Part shown: piece by piece, positions 1 to 11,100 of the stretch
How the letters are laid out: the number at the start of each line of letters is the position of its first letter
Position numbering within the stretch: position 1 is the stretch's first letter
Notes under the pieces: model-generated
Seen by the model: the letters and a program-made list of their open reading frames with translations, nothing else
What the model was told of the DNA's origin: nothing
Databases searched by the model: none
Assembly (NCBI GenBank): GCA_011033025.1
Contig: WFMF01000285.1
Span: forward strand, 124,001 to 188,000
Direction: 5' to 3'
Length of the DNA: 64,000 nucleotides
Source: Beroe forskalii
Lineage: Eukaryota; Ctenophora; Nuda; Beroida; Beroidae
Position numbers and translations under genes: made by a program

Positions 1-1218
1 AATTCTCTGTAGGACACAGCAAAGTTGTCTGACATGATCCCGCAAGGCGGTCAGGGAATGCGTGAAAACAGCAAAGTGTGCCACACAAACCATGAATGAC
101 CACTTTATCTCAATCTCACCGAAATAATATTTTTCACATATTTTTCCTGGATATATAATGAAGCTGCTGGGCCGGATGTGCTGAGGGTAAGCACTAAGTC
201 AATTCTTAAATCTGTTGAAAAGGCTTCCCATCAAAGAATAAACATCGTGATTACTATCCATAATGGGGAATTTTCAAAAAAAGTGACGAAAACCCGAAAA
301 CAATTCCTTGGCGAAACACAGATTCAATGCTATGTAATTAAATAAGATTCAATTTATCCATAAAAGAAAAAAATTAAGTATTAAGTAACTCGCTTTGAGC
401 ACGAAAATGAAAAATTAAGAACTAACCAGGGGCGCCGCGCGCGCAAAACTAGCGGTCTGGTTGGAGCAACGGGCTTAGGAAATTTAATAATGACCCCGTG
501 TATTCCATGGTAAACATGACACACATATACCATTTTATCTAACCAGATGCATACGCGCACGCGGCCTATGCCCTAGCTATGGCCAGTATGGCCATGGGTA
601 TAAAGCACGCCGCGCAACGCAAAAGGAGTATATAGCTTACATGTGCGTGTTTTTCTAACCAGGACCCTGGCCCTGGTTACGCGCACGGAGTGCGCTGTGC
701 GCGGCGCGGCAAACGACGACTCTGGTTAGGGGACGATAAAACACGTTATTCGTTGACAGATGTGTAAATGTTAAGCAAATTATCATCAACTTTGATTCAC
801 CTTGTCTGAAACATTGTCAAATAAATAACATTGTCAGACTCATCATATTACGTATCTGACAAAATTATGCTGTATCAAATTTGTATTGAGTGAGTTAGCA
901 TTGTGACAGATCACTCACAGGATCCAATGTCATATATTGAATTGATAGTTCATTGTGCCCTGTGGCCCTGTAAGTTGTAAGTCCCTTGGCATTGCCTTTG
1001 AATAACCTGGTCTCAGTTGATGTAAGTCTTTCTAAACTTATCATAAACACAAAGAACCTTAAGCAAGAGTTTTAAAAATTTGCACAATTCATTACTGGAT
1101 TGGAAATTTTGATGATATTTCCAATCAAATCTATATTTTTTTTTGTGTTTGCAATCTTTCAGTTGCACCATCTTTTGAAGTGCATAGTAGTGCTTGGTGA
1201 TGTTACATGGCTTGCGGA
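1..1218. repeat. Inverted duplication block, left copy (flank of dehydrogenase gene)
   Basis: This flank matches the reverse complement of 41093-43170. Base 1 pairs with about 43170, and the match stops at about 1218, 50 bp before the dehydrogenase ATG. Landmarks shared in order are the segment near 85-120, TAATGAAGCTGCTGG near 160, the TGTC-rich segment at 800-850, ATGTCATATATTGAATTG near 930, and GTTACATGGCTTGCGGA at 1202-1218. The segment includes a possible 3' splice site at about 1160 (TTTCAG then TTGCACC), so the 5' UTR may be spliced. Bases 420-742 are GC-rich and belong to a short dispersed family also seen near 42.1 and 53.5-54.7 kb. The copy probably continues left of the window. 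Confidence 0.8.
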
Positions 1219-1270
1219 TTACTAATATGTGAAGTATTGATAGTGTGATGATTCTGCTTTACTGAGGCCA

Positions 1271-2440
1271 ATGGCAACACTCCAGTTCAAGTCAGAGTCT
1301 CCTTATGTTGGACGAGATGACAGGAAACATGACCCATCAGATGTAAAGTATCAAAAGTTTTTGGAAGCTACTGGTGGGGATGTGAGTGGTGCAGCAAGGC
1401 AGAGGGTTTCTCTTGCTCTTATTGGAGTAGGGCGAGCAGGAGCTATTCATCTTAACAATTTGGTGGGAAACCCAAATGCAGACATCATGTTTGTGGTAGA
1501 GCCAGATGAATCAAAGTGGGGAAAGATAAGGGGCATGTGTGGCCCTACCACCACCATCCTGCACCCTGATAAGCTAGACACTGCCCTGTCTGATCCCAAA
1601 CTGGAGGCTGTTGTTATCTGCACTCCAACTTTCACCCACAAGGACATCATCCTTCAGACTCTCCTGGCAGGTAAAGCTGTGTTCAGTGAAAAGCCCATTG
1701 GAGAGACTCCAGCTGATACCAAGGAGTGCTATGAGGCTGCGGAGTCAGCAAGGAAGCCACTTTTCTGTGGCTTCCAACGAAGGTGGGATCCAACCTTCTC
1801 AGACATTCAGGCTCGAGTTAGAAGAGGGGAAGCAGGACACATACAGATCATAAAATCAATCTCTAGAGACAGCCCCCTTCCCTCCATGGAATACCTTAAG
1901 ATATCAGGAGGGATATACCATGACTGTATGGTACATGATATTGACATGATCACATGGGTCCTTGGGGAACTCCCAAACCAGGTTTTCACAATTGCAAATG
2001 CACAAATTCCAGAAATTGCAGAAATCAACGACCATGATAATGTTGTGACAACATTGCAATTCCCTTCAGGGACAATTGGCATCATAAATGTCAATAGATT
2101 TGCTTGTTATGGATATGATCAACGATTGGAAGTTTTCGGAATGAAAGCAATCTTTGAAGCTGAGAATGGCAAACCAAATTCAGCTATCCATAGTAGCCAA
2201 ACAGGAGCAAATAGTGCCCCAATATTTCACTCATTCCCATCAAGGTATGATGAAGCTTATGCTGCTGAAATGGATACCTTTTTAGATGTTGTTTGTGGTA
2301 CAACAGAGTTACCAATCAAATTTCTACATTCTGCAGCTATATCGAAGATTGCAGATGCTGCAGAGAACTCTGCAAGATGTAATCTTCCTGTGAAAATTGA
2401 ATGGGAAGCTGGAGATATCCCTGAAGGTTATCATGCATAA
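1271..2440 (+). CDS. Gfo/Idh/MocA-family oxidoreductase (inositol 2-dehydrogenase-like)
   Basis: A single-exon 389-aa protein. An N-terminal extension of about 45 residues precedes a Rossmann NAD(P)-binding domain with the dinucleotide loop GVGRAG at residues 52-57. The family signature EKP is at 140-142. The C-terminal alpha/beta domain has GGIYHDCMVHDIDM at 213-226, where D218 and H222 occupy the usual catalytic Asp/His positions. Length fits the family apart from the N-terminal extension. Members oxidise sugar or inositol hydroxyls using NAD(P). The best general match is the myo-inositol 2-dehydrogenase/YrbE-like group found in many invertebrates; substrate cannot be assigned from sequence. 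The ATG is the first in the open frame. The protein is probably cytosolic, as no signal peptide is evident. An uninterrupted frame is unusual beside the 15-exon BET gene and may reflect retroposition, intron loss or old transfer. The 5' flank is duplicated at 41-43 kb, but the coding region is not. Confidence 0.93.
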   Translation: MATLQFKSESPYVGRDDRKHDPSDVKYQKFLEATGGDVSGAARQRVSLALIGVGRAGAIHLNNLVGNPNADIMFVVEPDESKWGKIRGMCGPTTTILHPDKLDTALSDPKLEAVVICTPTFTHKDIILQTLLAGKAVFSEKPIGETPADTKECYEAAESARKPLFCGFQRRWDPTFSDIQARVRRGEAGHIQIIKSISRDSPLPSMEYLKISGGIYHDCMVHDIDMITWVLGELPNQVFTIANAQIPEIAEINDHDNVVTTLQFPSGTIGIINVNRFACYGYDQRLEVFGMKAIFEAENGKPNSAIHSSQTGANSAPIFHSFPSRYDEAYAAEMDTFLDVVCGTTELPIKFLHSAAISKIADAAENSARCNLPVKIEWEAGDIPEGYHA

Positions 2441-2943
2441 TGGATACAGTGGATGAGTTTTAACACATTTAAAACTTTAAAGGGCCCAACCAGCCAAGTA
2501 TAACAGGATCAGTTCTGTGGCATCAGACTAGTGTATATGGTACCAGTTTTACTTGAAGTTTGCACAGTAGTAATCTGTATGGGAGTGGTGGTACAGTACT
2601 ATTATTGTGCATGCCACTCTGCATAACTGTTAGTTACTGTTGTGTGGAGCAGCCTACACAATTGTTCTTATAAAAACTTGTGCAGCTTTCTCAAGCCCCC
2701 TTTTATCAATTGATCTGGACACATGTGCCAAAAACTATGTTATCGTTTCTGTGTAGTAAAATTTCAATCCAAGTCAGAATCTAAGTTCCCTCATTTATAT
2801 TAGGCACAGCACAGATATGTTATTTTTAAATGAGCAATTAAGTTAAAGGTACAACCTACGTGAAGAATTATGTTGGATATTCACTTAAAAATTGGGATGA
2901 TTAAGTACCATTATGTAAATTTGTATAGTTCATCCTTTCTGAA

Positions 2944-2949
2944 AATAAA
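2944..2949 (+). promoter_or_regulatory. Candidate poly(A) signal of the dehydrogenase gene
   Basis: AATAAA lies about 500 bp after the stop codon in AT-rich sequence and is the best signal before the minisatellite. It was predicted from the hexamer alone. The stretch 2441-3190 otherwise looks like 3' UTR and spacer. Confidence 0.4.
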
Positions 2950-3189
2950 ATTACCTTATTGTTGTCAAATTTAATAATCTCTCTAGGTAATGCTTGATGT
3001 AAGTGTATCCTTGAGATGGACTGAGACCACAACTGATACCTGCTAAGTGAGTGAATGCATCCAGTTGTTTTATTTTATATCATCATATTAAAAAAGTGAA
3101 GTAATTCTCAGGCTGCATTTTTCAGGTGGTGACCAAGATCACACAATTTTGAAAATTAAACTATAAGGCACTATCTCGGATTCTCGGAT

Positions 3190-6100
3190 CACTGACGTAC
3201 CTGTGTGATGTATCACTGGCACCAGTCTGAAATATAGCTGGCACCAGTCTGACATATAACTGACACCAGTGTGACATATCACTGACACTAGTCTGCCATA
3301 TCGCTGACATCAGTCTGGCATATCACTGACACCAGTCTGGCATATTGCTGATACCAGTCTGATGTATTGAAATATTACTGTCACCAGTCTGACGTATCAC
3401 TGACACCAGTCAGGCATATCGCTGACACCAGTGTGACATATCATTGAAACCAGTCTGACATATCGTTTACACCAGTTTGGTGTATCGCTGACATCAGTCT
3501 GACATATCACTGACACCAGTCTGACATATCGCTGACACCAGTCTGGCATATATCATTGACACCAGTCTGACATATTGTAGACACCAGTCTGACATATTGC
3601 TGTCACCAGTCTGAAATATCGCCGACACCAGTCTGGCATATCACTGACACCAGTCTGACATATTGTGGACACCAGTCTGACATATTGTAGACACCAGTCT
3701 GACATATCACTGACACCAGTCTGACATATCGCTGACATATCGCTGACAACAGTCTGGCATATTGCTGACATCAGTCTGACGTATCACTGTCGATAGTCTG
3801 CCGTATCATTGGCACCAGTCTGACATATAGCTGACACCAGTCTGACATATCACTGACACCAGTGTGACGTATCACTGACACCAGTGTGACGTATCATTGA
3901 CACCAGTCTGACATATCGTTGACACCAGTCTTACATATCGCTGACACCAGTCTGACGTATCACTGAAACTGGTCTGGCATATCGCTGACACCAGTCTGGC
4001 GTATCACTGGCACCAGTCTGAAATATCACTGACACCAGTCTGACATATCGCTGACACCAGTCTGACATATCACTGACACCAGTCTGGCATATTGCTGACA
4101 CCAGTCTGACATATCACTTACACCAGTCTGACATATTGTAGACACCAGTCTGACATATCCCTGACGCCAGTCTAGCGTATCATCTACCACTGACACCAGT
4201 CTGACATATTGCAGACACCAGTCTGACATATCGCTGACACCAGTCTGGCATATCGCTGACACAAGTCTAGCGTATCATCTACCACTGACACCAGTCTGAC
4301 ATATCGCTGACATCAGTCTGACATATCGCTGACAGCAGTCTGACTTATTGTAGACACCAGTCTGACATATCGCTGACACCAGTCTGACATATCACTGACA
4401 CCAGTCTGGCATTTTGCTGACATCAGTCTGACGTAGCACTGTCGATAGTCAGGATTATCGCTGACACAAGTCTAGCGTATCACTGACACCAGTCTGACAT
4501 ATCGCTGACACCAGTCTGACGTATCACTGAAACTGGTCTGGCGTATTGCTGACACCAGTCTGGCGTATCACTGACACCAGTCTGAAATATCACTGACACC
4601 AGTCTGACATATCGCTGACATATCACTGACGACAGTCTGACATATTGCTGACACCAGTCTGGCATATCACTGACACCATAACTACTGACTATATAAATTA
4701 TTGAAAAAATGTATATTGTAATTGTGCTGTAAAATTATATTCAAATTCAAATTCAAATACCAGTCTGACATTTGTAGACATCAGTCTGACATATCGCTGA
4801 CACCAGTCTGACATATTGCAGACATCAGTCTGACATATCACTGACACCAGTCTGACATATCACTGACACCAGTCTGACATATTGTAGACACCAGTCTGAC
4901 ATATCGCTGACATCAGTCTGACATATCGCTGACAGCAGTCTGACATATCACTGACACAGTGACACCAGTCTGGCATTTATTTTGCTCCCATCAGTCTGAC
5001 GTAGCACTGTCGATAGTCTGGCATATCGCTGAGACAAGTCTAGCGTATCACTGACACCAGTCTGACATATTGCAGACATCAGTCTGACATATCACTGACA
5101 CCAGTTTGGCATATCACTGACACCAGTCTGACATATTGTAGACACCAGTCTTACATATCGTTGACACCAGTCTGACATATCACTGACACAGTGACACCAG
5201 TCTGGCATTTTGCTGCCATCAGTCTGACGTAGCACTGTCGATAGTCTGGCATATCGCTGAGACAAGTCTAGCGTATCACTGACACCAGTCTGACATATAG
5301 CTGGCACCAGTCTGACATATCACTGATACCAGTGTGACGTATCACAAACACCAGTCTGACATATCACTGATACCAGTGTGACGTATCACAAACACCAGTC
5401 TGACGTATCACTGATACCAGTCAGGCATATCGCTGACACCAGTCTGACATATCACTGATACCAGTCAGGCATATCGCTGACACGAGTCTAGCGTATCGCT
5501 GACATCAGTCTGACATATTGTAGACACCAGTGTGACATATTGCTGACACCAGTCTGAAATATCGCCGACACCAGTCTGGCATATCACTGACACCACTCTG
5601 ACATATTGTAGACACCAGTCTGACATATCGCTGACACCAGTCTGACATATCGCTGACACCAGTCTGACTTATTTTAGACACCATTCGGACATATCGCTGA
5701 CACCAGTCTGACACATTGTAGACACCAGTCTGACATATCACTGACACCAGTCTGACATATCGCTGACACCAGTCTGACATGTATCGCTGACACCCGTCTG
5801 ACATATCGCTAACACCAGTCTGACATATCACTGACAACAGTCTGGCATATTGCTGACATCAGTCTGACGTATCACTGTCGATAGTCTGACGTATCACTGG
5901 CACCAGTCTGACATATAGCTGGCACCAGTCTGACATATTGTAGACCCCAGTCTGACATATCATTGACACCAGTATGACATATCACAGACACCAGTCTGGC
6001 ATATTGCTGACACCACTTTGACGTATCATTGACACCAGTCTGGCATATCGCTGACACCAGTCTGACATATCACTGACACCAGTCTGGCATATCGCTGACA

Positions 6101-7510
6101 CCAGTCTGGCATATCACTGACACTCGTCTGACATACTACATCGACACCAGTCTGACATATCGCTGACATTAGTCTGACATATAGCTGACACCAGTCTGAC
6201 ATATCACTGACACCAGTCTGACATATCACTGACACCAGTCTGACATATTGTAGACACCAGTCTGACATATCGCTGACATCAGTCTGACATATCGCTGACA
6301 GCAGTCTGGCATATCACTGACACCAGTCTGACATATTGTAGACACCAGTCTGACATATAGCTGGCACCAGTCTGACACATTGTAGACACCAGTCTGACAT
6401 ATCACTGATACCAGTGTGACGTATCACAAACACCAGTCTGACGTATCACTGATACCAGTCAGGCATATCGCTGACACGAGTCTAGCGTATCGCTGACATC
6501 AGTCTGACATATTGTAGACACCAGTGTGACATATTGCTGACACCAGTCTGAAATATCGCCGACACCAGTCTGGCATATCACTGACACCAGTCTGACATAT
6601 TGTAGACACCAGTCTGACATATCGCTGACACCAGTCTGACATATCGCTGACACCAGTCTGACATATCGTTGACACCAGTCTGACATATCGCTGACACCAG
6701 TCTGACACATTGTAGACACCAGTCTGACATATCACTGACACCAGTCTGACATATCGCTGACACCAGTCTGACATATCGCTGACACCAGTCTGACATATCG
6801 CTGACACCAGTCTGACATATTACTGACAACAGTCTGGCATATTGCTGACATCAGTCTGACGTATCACTGTCGATAGTCTGACGTATCACTGGCACCAGTC
6901 TGACATATTGTAGACACCAGTCTGACATATCATTGACACCAGTATGACATATCACAGACACCAGTCTGGCATATTGCTGACACCACTTTGACGTATCATT
7001 GACACCAGTCTGGCATATCGCTGACACCAGTCTGACATATCACTGACACCAGTCTGGCATATCGCTGACACCAGTCTGGCATATCACTGACACTCGTCTG
7101 ACATACTACATAGACACCAGTCTGACATATCGCTGACACCAGTCTGACATATAGCTGACACCAGTCTGACATATCACTGACACCAGTCTGGCATTTTGCT
7201 GACATCAGTCTGACGTATCACTGTCGATAGTCTGGCATATCGCTGACACAAGTCTGACATACTACATAGACACCAGTCTGACATATCGCTGACACCAGTC
7301 TGACATATACCTGACTCCAGTCTGACATATCCCTGACACCAGTCTGGCATTTTGCTGACATCAGTCTGACGTATCACTGTCGATAGTCTGGCATATCGCT
7401 GACACAAGTCTTCCATAACCTGGCAACTTTTCATCCTATTCTGGCTTACAAATACACTAAAATGATGAAACTGATCTGGCCTATCGCTGACACCAGTCTA
7501 GCGTATCACT
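3190..7510. repeat. 22-bp minisatellite array, about 4.3 kb
   Basis: Tandem units close to CTGACACCAGTCTGACATAT plus CA or CG repeat with a 22-bp period. Common variants replace the linker with TGTAGACACC, or change GACATAT to GGCATAT or GACGTAT. A unique AT-rich patch interrupts the array at about 4675-4760. Because 22 is not a multiple of three, all minus-strand frames stay open for long stretches as a 22-residue repeat; the many resulting ORFs look artefactual, with no start context or domain. Internal higher-order duplication is visible: the unit series at 5467-5620 recurs at about 6461-6614, an offset of 994 bp. Confidence 0.95.
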
Positions 7511-8184
7511 TTTGTTATAATATTGATTTTGGACGCCATTTTTGTTTTGAGGTCTTGGGTATTTCCTTAACCTGGCAACTTTTCATCCGATTTTGACTTA
7601 AAAATCTAAATGATTTCCTGTCAAGACGAATCGCATGCAAGCAAAAGCTAATGTTTGATTTTGGACGCTTCGATTCCTTTTGAGGTTTACATGGGTAATG
7701 TTGGACCTGTGGACTCGGGACCACCGACAAAATGTTGGTACACAACTTCGTGTCTTTCAAAATATTTAGGGTTGAACTGCCTTGCCAAAGGATTTGGCAG
7801 CTTTGGTAGCAACAATTTCTAAAGCTTATCAACTACCCCTAACAATCGTAGACAATACTTTCTCTTATTTGTAATGACAGTACACGCACACATACACACA
7901 CAAACACATACACACAGTCATCAGTGTAGGACGCGAGGTTTAAACCAAGCCGTGTTTATGCTTTACACTCATCCACCGAATTACCTCGCGAGTGTACGGA
8001 ACGCGCGAAAAATTTGCACAAAATTTTACCATGTTTGCGCGGCTCTACAAGTATCGTCGGCATTTGCCACGCACCGTCCCAAATTAGTTTTGTAGATTTC
8101 ACGGCGAATGTTAGTTCTATTTTGACAGTGTAATCTACCTGCTTGGTTCCAGCCTGTGTTTACACAGGATTGTTTACTTTCAGA
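7511..8184. other. Spacer upstream of the BET gene
   Basis: Unique AT-rich sequence containing a short CA-rich microsatellite (about 7872-7915). Near the end, TTTACTTTCAG at 8173-8183 sits just before the BET ATG and could be the 3' splice site of a 5' UTR intron. No convincing coding exon was seen. Confidence 0.5.
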
Positions 8185-11100
8185 ATGGCTTCGGAGGTGG
8201 AGGAATCACAGCCCGTCGACATTACCTCGGGCGGGACTGAAATAGAAAGTAGTGAGTGGCAGCCCGCCGCGGAGAGCCCGCTGGACGAAGCGACGCCCGC
8301 GGAGCCTGGCGCGGAGGAGCGCAAGGACGACGGCAGCCCGCTCGGGAAACGGATCAGGCGGGCATCTTCCAAATACGAGGACATGGAAAGCAAACCAGTT
8401 GTGGTACGTTGTGGAATGTAGAATATGGGACTCATATACATGTCTACTGTCTATGTACATAACTACTGTCTAGTCTTAGAATTTCTTGAATTACTTGAGG
8501 ACCAATTGATATCCCAACACAATGTACAGTTCATGCCAGAACTCTTAAGTGATATTAGGAGATGCTAACCCCACTTTCTTCCACAATGCTTCTTATACCT
8601 TCTCTTATCCCTAAAACCAACCCTCTCCTCAGGTCACCAGTGAAATACCGAGTTCTGAAAGTGACGGATCTACTCATGTTGGTTACACCACCAACAGGCT
8701 CCAGTTCATTCTTCAGAAGATCATCAAACCTCTGTGGAGGAACCGATACTGCTGGCCTTTCCACAAACCTGTAGATCCTGTCGCTCTCAATATCCCGGTA
8801 ATGGGGGATCTCGGAATTTGGTTCTTTAGGAGATGCTTAGCACAGGAGTTCCATGCCAATCATTCCCATTACCTCCCTGAAAGTTGTACACCTTTGCGTC
8901 TGCTCAAAAACATGCCTCCCCCTTCAATAATTTCAACTCCTCAGGATTACCTAACCATAGTAAAGAAGCCCATGGATTTTGGTACAATTCGTCGTCAGAT
9001 TGAGAAGTGTGCGTATGTTGGTGCTGAGGAAGCCTTACAGGATTGCCAGCAAGTCTTCGACAACTGTTTTCTTTACAACAAGCAACAAGATGTAAGTTAA
9101 ACATCAAAGAATCATTTGAAACATTGATCGGAAAGTAATATTAATGAGAGTGTGGGGTTCTAGAAATCAGAAATTTGAATTAGCGTTTTATGTAACTCAG
9201 GGAAACGTTTAAGTGATTCGAATTGACAGAACTTCTAATACCACCACTTTAAAGCTGTATTGCTCTCCCTCACCTCTCCATTATAACCCTGACTTGTTTC
9301 ACTGTGTAGTTGTGTGAACAGTGAGCAATGCCGCGTATTTTGTTGTAGACAGTATACAGTTGTATCGCACTTTTTGACTGCCATATCCAGCCTAGTTGTA
9401 TCTGGTGATTCCTCATCTGTCACGATCATCCATCAAATGCTCACTAATTTCTTGATTAATCTACTAATTTCTTGATTAAACTGTTAATTTGTCTTATCTC
9501 TTACTTCTGTTTTGATCTGTATTACGAGATGTTCTCTCTTCTCAGGATATCTTCTTCATGGCAAAGCAGCTAGAAGCAGTGTACCAGGAGAAACTCAAGG
9601 ACTTTCCAGATCACGAGGTATGAATGTTCCTCCCTCCTTATTAGGCATGGATGGCCATGGAACTCAATAATCCAAACCTCGAAAATACAGTTGATTAGCC
9701 CATAGCTGTAGCGGCAATAGCGAAATGTCTCGAACAAACCCTGTCATGAGTCAACCAAATGTTCTCACTTCCGCCACGTCTAACACCCTATCTCTCTTCC
9801 AGCCGGAAGTGAAGATAACTAAGTCCTCTAAGGGTGGGGCGCCAGCCAAAGCAGTCGCTCCAGTCTCCTCTTCCAGCAACTGCCTTCCCTCCACCACCCC
9901 TCCCGCTAAAAGTAAGGAGACAAAACTAAAGGCAGTGAATTAGTCGAATATTTCTTTGTTGGGTTTTACCTGGTTTTATAATTTGTTCTATTTAGTGTCT
10001 CCTAGGGGCGTGGAGTGCTCAAAATATTTCCCGACTCCCATTGTAATTATCTTCGTGTTTTCAAAGAAATCAACAGGTTTGCTAATTAACTGACCTTGTC
10101 AGAAGTCGTACAAGACGTGACGAGCAGCTCGGTGCAGTGTACGGTTAAAAAGGGTGTAAAGAGGAAAGCTGACACCACCATACCCCTTTCCAGTGACCAG
10201 GTACAAGTTTCTTAATGCTATGTGGTCCCAACACTTGAGGTGAAAACAGTCTTTCCCGAAGGAAACGGTCTAAACTTGAGCCTCAGAACAGATGTTTACT
10301 CTACTACCCTTTTTACTACCCTTTTGATGAGTTCCTTTTTTCTGATGAGTGCACATAGGGGTAACAATGCGCTCTCACACTGCTCATTTGAAATATAAGG
10401 AAAAGAAATTTTAAGGAAAAGAAATTTATTTTTAATCATCAATTTGGAATACAATAAAAATAAGCTACACAAAAAATTCCTCACCTTGACCCTTTAAATA
10501 AATAACCCAAACATGCTTTAAACAGTACACTAAATAGACTCGCGTTATGTTCTGATGGGTTTCTTAAACAGTTGCTAACATTCAGTGTAGAAATACATTC
10601 CTTTTTACAATAATTATCTGCTTATTGCACCCGTTAACAAGTGTAATTGCATGGTTGAACCCCATAACAAGTTAGAAATTAGTAGATATATCTATATGAT
10701 AAACCGCCCCAGGTGAGCACCACAACGATATCCCCCATCATCACAAAACCTAAGATTGTCAGGAACAGGCACCCTAAGAAAGTCGTATCTCCCTCCTCGG
10801 TGAGTGTGTATGCAGGGACTTCGCACTGGGTATAACTGGGTATAACTTGATGACGTCACATGCCTTGTGTACTTGCGTTTGACTGATTCTCAATTATGCG
10901 TCCCATCTGCAATCTTATTCTCAATAATGCGTCCCATCTGCAATGGGGAACGGACATTTCATCTCACGACGCTTCATCTCACGACACGTTATCTCGCAAT
11001 ATGTCAGCTCTACGCAAAGGTAAGGGTCTTGGTTAGGGTCAGGGTTAGTGTTTGGGTTAGGTTTATGGTTAGGGTCAGGACAGGGAGATGAAGTGTCCTG

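Noticed and set aside
3553-7434. Many minus-strand ORFs of 60-110 aa with MSAICQTGVSDMSDWCQ-like repeats
   Set aside because: They are the forced translation of a 22-bp satellite, with all three frames open and no domain or splice context.
3190-7510. CRISPR array
   Set aside because: Units are contiguous without unique spacers, and the genome is animal.
11019-11083. Coding continuation in BET intron 7 (ORF 10867-11091)
   Set aside because: The reading frame is a product of the TTAGGG-like repeat. Exons 7 and 8 join cleanly around it.
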